From Ophiura sarsii (lineage: Eukaryota > Echinodermata > Ophiuroidea > Amphilepidida > Ophiuridae): a stretch of 64,000 nucleotides of DNA. Below are positions 54,470 to 64,000 of this stretch, piece by piece; positions within the stretch are counted from its first letter, which is position 1, and the number at the start of each line of letters is the position of its first letter. The notes beneath the pieces are model-generated. The model ran no database searches, was not told the origin of the DNA, and worked only from the letters and a program-made list of their open reading frames with translations. The stretch covers positions 32,595,359 to 32,659,358 of the forward strand of contig CM069456.1 of the NCBI GenBank assembly GCA_035610835.1, written 5' to 3'. A program made the translations under genes and the position numbers.

Positions 54470-55435
54470 CTTCGTATAGACCTTATTATAAGTGGTGCCT
54501 ATCTGCCGTTGATGGGGTAAACATTAGATATCGCTTTCGTTTAACAAAAGCCTGGTGAAGAATATAAACATTATGACATCGCGTAACGATAGCAAGGGCG
54601 AAGAATCAATGTTTACCCTATGCTGGTTCCCTGCACCCTGGATCCCCTGCCAACTCATCCATAGGTGCACCTAGATCCCCAGCCAACTCATCCATAGGTG
54701 CATGTATAAGGGTGCACACCACTATTACAGTCCAACGCCAGCTTCCGTCGATCGCGATCACGAATGTAGTTCCTAAATACGGAAAGAATGGTGAATATTG
54801 ACATGATATGTCATTCAAAATTATTGAATTTGGTCTATATTTATTCACTGAAGTGTACCTGAGATAATTCGAATGAAAAGAGTATACATCTACTGTTTTA
54901 TTTGAAAATATTGGCGGAGGGATACACATTGGTCACAACGGGCTACAAGGTCTAATTTTGTGTTAAAAAATACTACTCCGTATAAAGGGGGAAATATAGA
55001 AAAATGTAAACGGTCACCCCCATCTGAGTTTTTGACCCAGGTAAGATCTATGTGTGTTAGTAAATATTCAAGATTTCATTAAATGAGTCGCAAGGTAACT
55101 CAAGATATTGCCGTTTTCCCGAGGCATCTTTCCCATAGAAACACACGTTAGCGCGTAATAGTGGTATGCACCCATAAGCAAATCATAACTTACGAATTTG
55201 TTACCGTTCTAAGTGTGACGCTGGCATTGAACGTATTTATTTATGGATTGATTTTACATCATCTCATGCGTGTGCATGACTCTTAAACCAGCAAATCAAT
55301 GTGATGGCATGATTTGCGCGTACCTACATCTATGGATGAATTGTGTGGAGCCCATTGATGCAGGGAACCAGCATATGTTTACCCCATTAATGGCAGGAAG
55401 AAGCCAATTATAAATTAGGTCTATAATAACGCTCC
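54470..55435. mobile_element. Foldback element, about 0.96 kb
   Basis: Outer arms: tatagaccttattataa on the left and ttataaattaggtctata on the right. Inner arms: atgctggttccctgca (about 54620) and tgcagggaaccagcat (about 55359), with gtttaccc beside both. A 33 bp unit with ccaactcatccataggtgca is duplicated near 54644-54702. Confidence 0.6.
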
Positions 55436-55727
55436 TCTTTGAGGTAGAAGCTTCTAATTATATGTATAAAGTGAAACTTATCCCAACTGAAAGTGGGGAT
55501 GAAAAAAAAGGGGGGGGGGGGTTAGAATTGGAGAATAACGACGTTTCGACTGGATATACCAGTCTTTATCAAGTTTAGTAGAGAGCAAGACAATTATAAT
55601 TATAGTTCAGTCAGTTCCACAAATTGACAAGAAATATTTGTTTTAAATCTCACAGCATGCAAAAGCATGTACACACACGTTTTTTGTGATATGTATGCAC
55701 ATGTTGAGTTTATGTTCGTCCATGCTA

Positions 55728-56199
55728 TAGACCATTTCAAATCCAAAAATATACGATCAGTTCCGAATGCTTCAAATAGCTGAGTGATTTGACGCTCGAT
55801 TACATGACCTGTCAGCTCACAGGTCATGGTCTGCCCCGTGTGGAAGATTGTGTTGGTGATAGATTGTATCCCTCACAAAATTGATGTTGCAGCATTTCAG
55901 TAACAAAAAAACGTGAGATGAAAGAGATTTGGGGTAATATTTTCACTTTTTACCGTCTGCTCGATACATTTGGAATTTGCCGGTCAATGCCATTGTTGAT
56001 AAAAAACAAAATAGTCTCGTTCCACATTTTACCTTCTCATGTGTGCACGCGTGTATGTAAACATAGTAAATCACTAGGCGGACAACCAACTAGGACAATG
56101 CTGTGAATGCGATTAACTGTTGCGAAGAACGCGCAACGCACCTACTCCACGTGACCTGTTTTTTCCGAAGATTTCCGATCTCAATTGGAAATGGTCTAT
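55728..56199. mobile_element. Foldback element with ATAGACCATTTC ends
   Basis: ATAGACCATTTCAAAT at the left is inverted as attggaaatggtctat at the right. Sequence just left of it (55612-55680) resembles 10616-10680, another dispersed repeat. Confidence 0.6.
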
Positions 56200-56504
56200 T
56201 CGGTATTAATTTGTTGCTGTAAGGAGAGTCACCAATTTGGAGCTGATTGAAATACAGGGTGTCCCAGAATGATTTATACTGTGTTCGAAAAAAATTAGAA
56301 AATATAAAACAACATTTCAATTCAAATCTAATATGCGCAATATCATAAGATATCTCTATCCGTTTCGATATGGCAGGACATCATTGAAAATAGATGGAAA
56401 CCTGTCTTTGACCTTCAAGGTATCATTGATAAAACATCACAAATTGTTGATATATATTATTTTTATTGTGAACATTAAAATAGGACACAGCAAATTACCT
56501 GCAT

Positions 56505-56604
56505 NNNNNNNNNNNNNNNNNNNNNNNNNNNNNNNNNNNNNNNNNNNNNNNNNNNNNNNNNNNNNNNNNNNNNNNNNNNNNNNNNNNNNNNNNNNNNNNN
56601 NNNN
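56505..56604. other. Assembly gap (100 N)
   Basis: Exactly 100 N, the usual placeholder for a gap of unknown size. The distance between the ACBD5 end and the next gene is therefore not reliable. Confidence 0.98.
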
Positions 56605-56771
56605 CTCATAGGACCTCACATCTTTCACATCCGTTTTAATACATATCTTGTTTAGAACTGATATAGTTTTCCATAGGCAAAGTTTTTAATAAACATAAAT
56701 GCTAGTAGTAGATTAAATTTGAAGCATTCAATTCTTCGACTTACTAGTAGTTTTGTTATCAGAAAGAAAGA

Positions 56772-57002
56772 AAAGTAAGTAAAATGGGATCCTTTTGAGG
56801 GACTAACTATAACATAAACAACCAACCAAATGTTTACATTAATTTGACCATGGGCTGCCTGAGCACAGTAGACAGCAGTAGCTTTGTTTAAGAGAGAAAT
56901 AAAATTAGGTAAAGTGGGGTCCTTTTGAAGGACTAACTATAACGTAAACACGCAACATGTTTATACTAATTTGACCATGGTCTGCCTGAGCATTTTAGAC
57001 AT
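56772..57002 (+). repeat. Direct duplication of about 100 bp upstream of the transposase-like gene
   Basis: Two units share cttttgagggactaactata and aatttgaccatgggctgcct (with few changes), starting near 56772 and 56904. They end 190 bases before the ATG of the next gene. Confidence 0.82.
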
Positions 57003-57190
57003 CGACAAACTCAAAACAGACCTACTAGGTATCATAGGTGGATCACATAATATAGCCTATAACATGTATACATGGATACAACTCTGACTTTCTAGATTAT
57101 TAATTTGGATATATGACTTGTTGTGTTGTGGATGTAGCATTTTGAATTGGATTTTATGAAAAGCATTTACAGTTTTGTGGTGTTACGAAA

Positions 57191-57614
57191 ATGAGCTGTT
57201 CATTCCATTCCGAGGATAGCCTATGTGGACCAGTGCATTCATCTGGTGATAGGACTGTTGTTCCCCTACAAGCATTAAAGGGTGATGTAACCACATACCT
57301 GAAATCTCTTCATGCTCTTCATCTCATTTCTCATGGGCGGACACAACAGTTACAGGAATGGGAACTAATATGCAATAGAGGAGGAATCTTTAACTATGAT
57401 CATGCTGATGGAACTGAAAGACTAGAGAACCTTACTGTGTGTCCAAAACACAGGAATAACTTGGGCGTGAATTGGAATGGGGCGAGACAGAAAACATGTA
57501 AACACCCGAATCATGAGGGGAAAAAGAGAGCTTATTTGAACATCAGACGTGTTAACAAACCTATGTCACAACAGATCTTCAATATCTATAATGTCACTGT
57601 TCCTATTGGCTCCG
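57191..57614 (+). CDS. Transposase-like gene, exon 1 (Cys/His cluster)
   Basis: The ATG at 57191 has A at -3 (cgaaaATG) and is the first in frame. It encodes 141 residues ending NVTVPIGS, then donor gtaagt in phase 1. C84-P-K-H87 and C103-KHPNH108 are probable zinc ligands. Reading past the donor reaches a stop within 33 codons. Confidence 0.82.
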
Positions 57615-60600
57615 GTAAGTTTGTCTTCTCACTATTTAATTATATTTCTAAGACTAGGATACCAACCAATCATAGACGTAAATCAGGGGGAGTTTGTGTG
57701 CATGGATAAATTCTTCCCTTTTTTGAACAAGGGTGTATAATGTAACCCCAATTTGTTTTCATTATGAATATGTCTATGTGATTAAATTAGCATTGAACCA
57801 CCTACATTGACTAATTTGTTATATGAATGGGCCCTTTTTTCAAACTTTTCCAATTAATATGAACCTATAAGTGATGCACATTTACATACAATATACTAGA
57901 TAATTTGGATCAAAATGTTACCCTAAATTAGTGCAATTGGTATAAAAATGGGGCAAAGACGTTTATCAAAATGTTGACTAAAAGTATTCACAACATTGCA
58001 TAAATCACGTTTATAATTAATAGAAAATCAGCCTCTGAGTGGGCCATATCCCCCTCAAACATCCCCATGAGCTGGAAAGTGACGCTACCCCCCCCCCCCC
58101 CCCCCCCCCCCCACACACACACTAGCCAACAACAAATTTACGGTACTGCACCTTCTCAAATATGCCCAATTCACAGTGGCGTAACTAGGTATTTCATTTT
58201 GGGGGGGCATAAGGGGGGGGGGGGGCATGGTTAAAAATCGAGGGCATAGTTAAAAAATGGGGGTGCATTTTTTTGCAGATAGCTTAAAATTGCACTTTAT
58301 GGACAAATGCGCGTGTAGCCCGTGTACTTTTTTCTTCTTATGTGGACTTTTGACCATTATAATACCATGATTAGTCTTGTCAAATGGACCGACAGGGCTA
58401 ATCTGAACCAACACGACAGTCAATTTGATCAACTACTTTCATGTACTGCACTATCATGGGTAAACATTGTATTTTGTCATATTTCATTTGGGGGCATGAG
58501 GGGCATGGCTTTTGACTGGGGGGCAGATCCCCCCCCCCCTTTCCCCCCTCTGGTTACGCCACTGAAAATTCATAAAATATACCCCTTTTAATTTCAGCTA
58601 TCTGTAACAAATGTCGATTAAAGCATTACAGAGAGCAGCGAGACAAAGGTGAAAGCAACAATTCTGAAAGTTCATCAATAGAGGAGGTAAGTAAAAGTGA
58701 TTAGGGTGAGCGATTGGGGTAAGCTTTAGAATATTTGTTTTTCTCACTGTGTAAGATTATAGGTCGTTCTTTACAAAGGTCACAAGTGAAGACATAGTAG
58801 TGTTGGGGTAGGTCTATAGGAATTCCATTTATTGTTTGACCCTGCAATATGTGATGACAATTATGCCATGTAGTACCATTTCTATGCTTTTGAAATTTAT
58901 ACTACTGTCAAAGTTCCGTAACAAAAACAATAGTAGTCACAGTAATAACATTAAATTACACCGTTGATCACTTTGATGCTCATCCAACAATAAGGTACGA
59001 AACCCAAATATGTATGAACCGGATATAGATGATATATGAGCCAAATTATGGGAAAGAGCTTTGATTTGCCACCGTTGTTATTGAATTTGAATTATATAAA
59101 CAGCATACGAGTATCAGGTAAACGTGAGGTGCCTGCCTTGATTAATGTCTTAATTTAATACAGTGCAAAATATATTGTTTGCATTCTCCAAAGCTAGTTG
59201 TCACATGTTGCTCATTACTTTTTCTTATATTTTGAACAGGATAACCTGGAAGCTGATCAAATCGCTGAAGAGATAGTTCCAAGTAATTCAGAGCCAATGG
59301 AAATTTCTCAAGAGGTAAATAGTACAACTATGAGATGTGGTCTGGTCATTATTCATTTTGTGTTGTTTGGCCTAGTATTATGCAATTCGGCCATTAGGAT
59401 ATTCATTTATAAAAGTATATGCTTACTCCCACCCAGTCTCCTTGAAAATGACAAATAAGTCTATATGAGACGGATCCCCATATATATTATCAGGCAATAT
59501 TCTGCATATCAAATGGTGAGTAATCAAGCAATAATTGACCGTATACCAAAGAGACAAGGTTGCTGGCATCGAGAGTTGCGAATGCAGTGATTATTGCAGT
59601 GTTCCTGCAATGAGACGGCTATTGTTTTTGTTTTTTTACCACTAGGATCCATCCGAAGGCTAAACAAGTAATGCTACCCCTTCCCCCCCGAACCGTACTT
59701 CGCATACGCAAACTTCATATAACAGTAACCTGGCAATAAAAAAACCCAATGCTTACAAAATATAATCGTTATCTAAAAGAAATAGAAGAAAAAAAGTGAA
59801 AAACATTCTAATAGTATAAATTGTTTTGCAGTATTTATGTATTTACTTATTGTGAAACACGTCTCCTTTTACAGGTGCAAAGTGAAGCATCATATGTTCA
59901 GCAAGGAGATGATATGCCTGGCACTAGCGATGGTCGTTTTCACGTTACCATAGTATCCGAAGAAGAGCTGTCTACGTCCAGTAGTGATGATGCTGAGATT
60001 AGCATATGGCAAGATGAAAAAACATGTCAGCATGAAAAACGCTTAATCCTAAATAATACCCTTGAAAGACTTGGAGAACGATCTCACAGTCCCCTTCATT
60101 CCACTCTGAATACAGAATGGACAGACATAGGTCGGACACAACAAACATATTATGTAAGAAAAATGAATGAAATAATTGATTGTGCCTTAGAAGTTGTTGC
60201 TCCTGGGCAACAACAACAATTATGGAATGCAGTAAAAGCCGCACGCGTAGACAATCAGCCCTCAATCAACAAAAGGAAGAAATGGGATGATGAGTCCATA
60301 AACACAATACTTGAAGCATACCTTATAGCTGATACATGGCAAACTCGTCAACAAATCTTGTCTTTATTTGCTAATGATTTTTCAAAGTGTGTTTTGCAGG
60401 AAATGATACCAGGACTTACAATCAGTCACATTGACAGTGCACGGTTGCATGCTGTAACTGCTGGAATTGGACAACCATTGGAAGAGAAGGCAAGGACAAG
60501 AATAAAACTGGATCCAATAAAAGCTGATCATTTTATTGATTATATTTCGCAACCGGCCCTCTTACAAGATGTTGCTTACGGTACTCGCAAGCTGAAACTG

Positions 60601-62829
60601 GATTCAGGAGAAACCATACTAATGCCCAATGTAATAAGAACAGCTATTCCATCAAGAATAATCGCACAATACAATGAGTTCTGTAACAGTACAGAATTTC
60701 AGCCTGCTTCAGATAGCACCCTTTTTAAAATTTTAAATGTATGCAGTGCTTCGAAACAAAAATCTATGCAAGGACTTGATTATATTGCCACAGAGGGTGC
60801 CCAAGCCTTTGACAGTTTGACTGAAATTGTTGATGACCTTTTTGACACAGGCAATGCCGATGAAGCATGGAAGAAAGGCGTAAAAGATAAGTTAAAAGTG
60901 GCAAGAAGATACCTCAAAATTGACTTCAAATCGCACATAGGAAAATCTGATGAATGCGGTGATCACTGCATGACATATGCTTTAAGTGATGAGAAAAACC
61001 CAGATGAATTTAGTTCTCAGTGTGATCATAACCATAATCTTGTATGTGAAAGATGTGACGCTTTGCGGGATGTTTTGAATGATATATTTACACAAATTAA
61101 TAACAGCGATATGCAAGACCAAAACAAATCTCGTTGCGAGCATGACTGTAAAAATAAAAAGTCTGATATAGCTACATGGAAGTCCCATCTTCTCCGGACT
61201 GTAAACCAGGAATTTGGCAAGCAACAGGCTCTTCAAGAACTAAAAGATGACGGGGCACTCATTGTCATGGACTGGGCAATGAAGTTTATGCCACAGAAGT
61301 TCCGGGAGAAGATGACGGACTTCTTTGGCAAACGAGGAGTAAACTGGCACGTTAGTGCGGTCATCACAAAGAATACCAATAAGTTTAATGTAGATTGCTA
61401 CGTACACATCTTTGAAAGTTGCACTCAAAACTGGTTTAGTGTAGCTAGCATTATAGAGAACCTTCTGACAAACATTAAGACAAATTACAGTCAACTGTCC
61501 AGAATTTATTTCCGAAGCGACAATGCTGGCTGCTATCACAATGCTGCACTGCTCCTATCTTTACCAGCTTTGGGACAACGCACAGGATTTACGATTTGCA
61601 GATACGACTTTTCTGATGCGCAATCGGGGAAAGACATCTGTGACCGGAAAATTGCCCCAATGAAATCACACATAAAACATTATGTAAATGAAAAGCATGA
61701 TGTAACGACGGCAGAACAAATGAAAGAGGCTCTTGATTCTCATGGAGGAATTACTGGTTGCCAATTCGCTGTATGTCAAATAAACAACCTAAAACTAAAT
61801 GCAAAAAATATAAAGTTGGAAGGTATTAGCTTGTATAATAATTTTGAATACAGCAATGGAAACATTCGGATGTGGAAGGCGTATGGCATTGGAGATGGTA
61901 AAGTATGTGCAATCAATTCAATCGCAGAGTCACTTCAAGGAGAAACTGGGTTAATAGTGGTTCAAGACTTTACGCTGAATAAGAATACAGGCACTATCTC
62001 GTCAATATCTCAGAGAGAAGGAGGCACAAATAAGACAAACTTATTTCCATGCGGAGAGAGTGGATGTTACTTGAGTTTCTCAACTCCCCAAGAAGCAGAA
62101 ATTCACATGGATGCAGGTAAACATGTCAAGCAACTAGAGCAGGAGACAACATATGACAGAATAAGAAAACAATGGGCTGATAAGGTGTCTGGCATCCAAG
62201 AACAGCAGCAGTACACTGTACATGTATCTTCAGGTGCCGGTGAGCAGGAGGAAGGAATCATGGATCGTGGTTGGGCCTTGAAGGTATCAAGGAAAAACAC
62301 CACTATGTCAACGAATGTAAAGACATTTTTGATAGGGCAATTCAATATTGGTGTGAAAACTGGGCGCAAGGTAAACCCTGAATCAGTAGCCAAGCAGATG
62401 AAAACTCTGACTGTGGATGGAGACTTTCAGTTTCAACCATCTGAATGGTGCACGGTAAAACAAATTTCAAGTATGTTTTCGAGACTTGCTGCTGCACAAA
62501 AACAAAAACCAGCCGGGGATAAAGTGACATCAAAAGATGAAGTCGCAGGAAGTTTAGATAATGATGATATTGTGTCATGGGTAGTAACAGGAGAAAAAGA
62601 GACATTTCGCCAACATGTTTATCAGGAAATTGACATTAGTCATCCCATCACATATGGTGACATCAATGTTTGCAAGCTCATCTCCCAGGGCAAGTGGAAG
62701 AACAAAAGAATAAAAGACTTGTCTGAAATATGTGACAACTTAGGTTTAGAAATCGATGGACCTGTGACCAGGAAAGAAAGTTATGTGAAGCCATTAAGAG
62801 GTCTAGTCAATAAATGCTGTCAAAAATAA
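57191..62829 (+). CDS. Transposase-like multi-zinc-finger protein, 1180 aa, 4 exons
   Basis: Exons are 57191-57614, 58598-58686, 59240-59314 and 59875-62829. All borders are AG/GT and the phases agree (3543 nt with stop). The N-terminus has Cys/His pairs C84-H87, C103-H108 and C144-C147, the last split across exon 2. The large exon has VMDWAMKF (Asp662), YFRSDNAGCYH (Asp745), GKDICDR (Asp783, Asp786), a C-x4-C-x12-H-x5-H finger (C922 to H946) and a C-terminal FNIGVKTGRKVNPESVAKQ block. The spaced acidic residues suggest an RNase H-like (DDE/DDD) catalytic core. I recall a similar uncharacterised family (DWAMKFLP, DNAGCYH, GSGICRKC) in cnidarians, molluscs and sponges. No terminal inverted repeats were found, so it could be a live transposon gene or a domesticated copy. 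The fit to a named superfamily (KDZ is one idea) is unproven. Confidence 0.82.
57615..58173. other. Intron 1 of the transposase-like gene, first part
   Basis: AT-rich with a run of about 30 C (58088-58112) before cacacacaca. No other structure. Confidence 0.6.
58174..58564. mobile_element. CAGTGGCGTAAC-ended MITE in intron 1
   Basis: Ends CAGTGGCGTAACTAGG and ctggttacgccactg are inverted. Flanks CCAATTCA and AAAATTCA match at 6 of 8 positions, as a decayed 8 bp hAT-type duplication would. Long G and C runs lie inside each end. Confidence 0.75.
58598..58686 (+). CDS. Transposase-like gene, exon 2 (ICNKC knuckle)
   Basis: Acceptor ttttaatttcag, donor gtaagt; phase 1 in, phase 0 out. It encodes AICNKCRLKHYREQRDKG and a Ser/Glu-rich tail. 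Joined to exon 1 it gives VPIGSAICNKCR, matching the remembered VPVGSGICRKCR family motif, which supports the splice. A CAGTGGCG-ended MITE stops 33 bases before it. Confidence 0.85.
58687..59239. other. Intron 2 of the transposase-like gene
   Basis: AT-rich; nothing recognised. Confidence 0.6.
59240..59314 (+). CDS. Transposase-like gene, exon 3 (acidic linker)
   Basis: Acceptor atattttgaacag, donor gtaaat. It is 75 nt, phase 0 at both ends, coding DNLEADQIAEEIVPSNSEPM and EISQE. It could be skipped without a frameshift. Confidence 0.7.
59315..59874. other. Intron 3 of the transposase-like gene
   Basis: AT-rich; nothing recognised. A small 3' segment looks coding only because its frame is open into exon 4. 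Confidence 0.6.
59875..62829 (+). CDS. Transposase-like gene, exon 4 (catalytic core and C2H2 finger)
   Basis: The acceptor is ctccttttacag and the exon starts VQSEASYVQQGDD in phase 0. The open frame extends 54 bases upstream into the intron, but that stretch (MFCSIYVFTYC...) is read-through of the polypyrimidine tract, not a true start. It holds 984 codons and TAA (62827-62829) without an internal stop over nearly 3 kb, which argues for recent activity or selection. A candidate AATAAA lies at about 63461. Confidence 0.88.
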   Translation: MQSEASYVQQGDDMPGTSDGRFHVTIVSEEELSTSSSDDAEISIWQDEKTCQHEKRLILNNTLERLGERSHSPLHSTLNTEWTDIGRTQQTYYVRKMNEIIDCALEVVAPGQQQQLWNAVKAARVDNQPSINKRKKWDDESINTILEAYLIADTWQTRQQILSLFANDFSKCVLQEMIPGLTISHIDSARLHAVTAGIGQPLEEKARTRIKLDPIKADHFIDYISQPALLQDVAYGTRKLKLDSGETILMPNVIRTAIPSRIIAQYNEFCNSTEFQPASDSTLFKILNVCSASKQKSMQGLDYIATEGAQAFDSLTEIVDDLFDTGNADEAWKKGVKDKLKVARRYLKIDFKSHIGKSDECGDHCMTYALSDEKNPDEFSSQCDHNHNLVCERCDALRDVLNDIFTQINNSDMQDQNKSRCEHDCKNKKSDIATWKSHLLRTVNQEFGKQQALQELKDDGALIVMDWAMKFMPQKFREKMTDFFGKRGVNWHVSAVITKNTNKFNVDCYVHIFESCTQNWFSVASIIENLLTNIKTNYSQLSRIYFRSDNAGCYHNAALLLSLPALGQRTGFTICRYDFSDAQSGKDICDRKIAPMKSHIKHYVNEKHDVTTAEQMKEALDSHGGITGCQFAVCQINNLKLNAKNIKLEGISLYNNFEYSNGNIRMWKAYGIGDGKVCAINSIAESLQGETGLIVVQDFTLNKNTGTISSISQREGGTNKTNLFPCGESGCYLSFSTPQEAEIHMDAGKHVKQLEQETTYDRIRKQWADKVSGIQEQQQYTVHVSSGAGEQEEGIMDRGWALKVSRKNTTMSTNVKTFLIGQFNIGVKTGRKVNPESVAKQMKTLTVDGDFQFQPSEWCTVKQISSMFSRLAAAQKQKPAGDKVTSKDEVAGSLDNDDIVSWVVTGEKETFRQHVYQEIDISHPITYGDINVCKLISQGKWKNKRIKDLSEICDNLGLEIDGPVTRKESYVKPLRGLVNKCCQK

Positions 62830-64000
62830 GGCTAAGGGATTGGCACACTAGGCGCAAAAAAGGGTCAGTCTCACGTGCCTAAGTAATGTCAGTCTCATGA
62901 TACACATGACTAATGTCAGCCTCTTATAAACATAAGACAGAAACTGTTCATAATTTTTAAGTTACAGCTATTGGAGTTCAAGAGTCTACTTACTCGCAGG
63001 GCTCTTTATGTTTATTTCATGTACCATGATAAGAACCTCAGCAAGCTGTAAAGGAAATATTTTAAATAGAAACCGATTTGGTGTCTAGAAGTAGCAGACC
63101 TCCCTGTCTATAATGAGTACCATATTTAAATTGCATCAAACAGAACTGATGTTGAAATATAATAACATAACCTTTCTGTTACTTAGTATTTTGATTTGAT
63201 TTTGGGGTATAAGAATTGGATTGATGTTTATACTGCAAAACAACTGTTTTAAGTCATCAACTTTATCATCTGGCGGCCATTTTGCAAAGTTATCAATAAT
63301 CACAAACTGTCGGGATGGTGTTGTTTTTTTGTTATCTAAAAGCATAGATAAGTGGTTAAGAACATATATTTGGTGGATTTGGTGTTATCTATGCTGTTAT
63401 TGGCTAATTATACATTTATGGCAGCCATTTTTGACAGCCATCTTTAATTTAAAGTAGGTTAATAAACCTAAAGCACTGCGTATGAGATTTTATTTGTGGT
63501 TTAATACATTCATAGCATTATTTAAACTATACTTTGATCTTACATTATGGTCAATATATGTTATTTTATCTAAATTTACCATTTTGGCGGCCATTTTGGA
63601 CGCCATCTTGAATAATTTAAGCTTGGTGTATAAACAAGGCTTATAAACATCTTAAATATGTCAAGGGCCATTAAAGAACGAAAAAAAAGCTGGTTCGGTG
63701 GAGTACCGGGGAACACGGTCAACTTCTATAGTCCGTTCCCAGAATATACCTGACTAAAAGTGGCATTATTTAAAACCACCCCCTTAATAAACGGAAAAAA
63801 GTTCCAGGATTCTAAAACCACTTTTGAATAGTTAAAGGGTCGCTCTATCACTTGTAAATAATGAATCAGCTGTATCTGTCTGCGTTTTTGCAAAATTTAT
63901 GGACAAAGAACTCTAAAAAATACAAATTTTATGATTTCTGTAAAAACCTGAAATAGGCTAAATTGAGTTTTCAAAAAAGATATGTTATCAGGCTAAATAC
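62830..64000. other. 3' flank of the transposase-like gene
   Basis: A short degenerate tandem (taatgtcagtctcatgatac, about 62884-62940) follows the stop. Three GGCNGCCATTTT-type motifs occur at about 63271, 63420 and 63588. No second gene or matching transposon end was found before the window closes. Confidence 0.5.

Noticed and set aside
59821..59874. Extra 18 residues at the start of the large open frame, suggesting a 1002 aa intronless gene
   Set aside because: This stretch contains the polypyrimidine tract and AG of a good acceptor. Upstream exons join in phase with matching Cys motifs.

Overview
The window looks like nuclear DNA of an invertebrate deuterostome, most likely an echinoderm or a close relative. 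The evidence is spliced genes with long introns, a gene matching vertebrate ACBD5 exon by exon, tandem single-exon rhodopsin-like receptors of the kind expanded in sea urchins, tRNA-derived SINEs, CR1-like and RTE-like LINE fragments, and many short foldback DNA elements. No species can be named from sequence alone. A run of 100 Ns (56505-56604) shows that this is a scaffolded assembly.

Region 1 (1-52571, + strand) is one large gene, an ACBD5-type acyl-CoA-binding protein. Eight exons are visible, all with AG/GT borders and compatible phases. They run from the second half of the ACBP domain (3182-3254) to the C-terminal membrane anchor (52377-52571); the first exons lie upstream of the window. 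In vertebrates ACBD5 is tail-anchored in the peroxisome membrane and binds ER VAP proteins through an FFAT-like motif. Acidic tract, FFAT-like motif, coiled coil and tail anchor are all recognisable here.

Region 2 (about 22.5-46.6 kb) lies inside the roughly 30 kb ACBD5 intron 17555-47637, on the opposite strand. It is a tandem array of four copies of a 302-residue seven-helix receptor gene. Copies B (30016-30924) and D (44384-45292) are open; A (22753-23653) and C (40833-41745) are frameshifted. The units duplicated together with several kb of flanking DNA. Comparing units reveals later insertions with empty sites: a TTAA-flanked element in B, a 1.13 kb element in C, a 1.06 kb element in A and about 4 kb between B and C. 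The receptors lack several class A hallmarks.

Region 3 (57191-62829, + strand) is a four-exon gene for a predicted 1180-residue protein. It has an N-terminal Cys/His cluster, a likely RNase H-like transposase core and a C2H2 finger. It resembles an uncharacterised transposase-like family that I recall from cnidarians, molluscs and sponges.

The rest of the window is intron or intergenic DNA filled with repeats: a 2.3 kb TIR-bounded minisatellite rich in AGGTCA-type half-sites (6.8-9.16 kb), a 0.93 kb palindrome (18.2-19.1 kb), a TTAA-bounded palindrome carrying a SINE with perfect 9 bp target duplications (20.2-21.4 kb), hAT-like and TA-flanked foldbacks, and LINE remnants. I saw no tRNA or rRNA gene, CRISPR array or prokaryotic feature.
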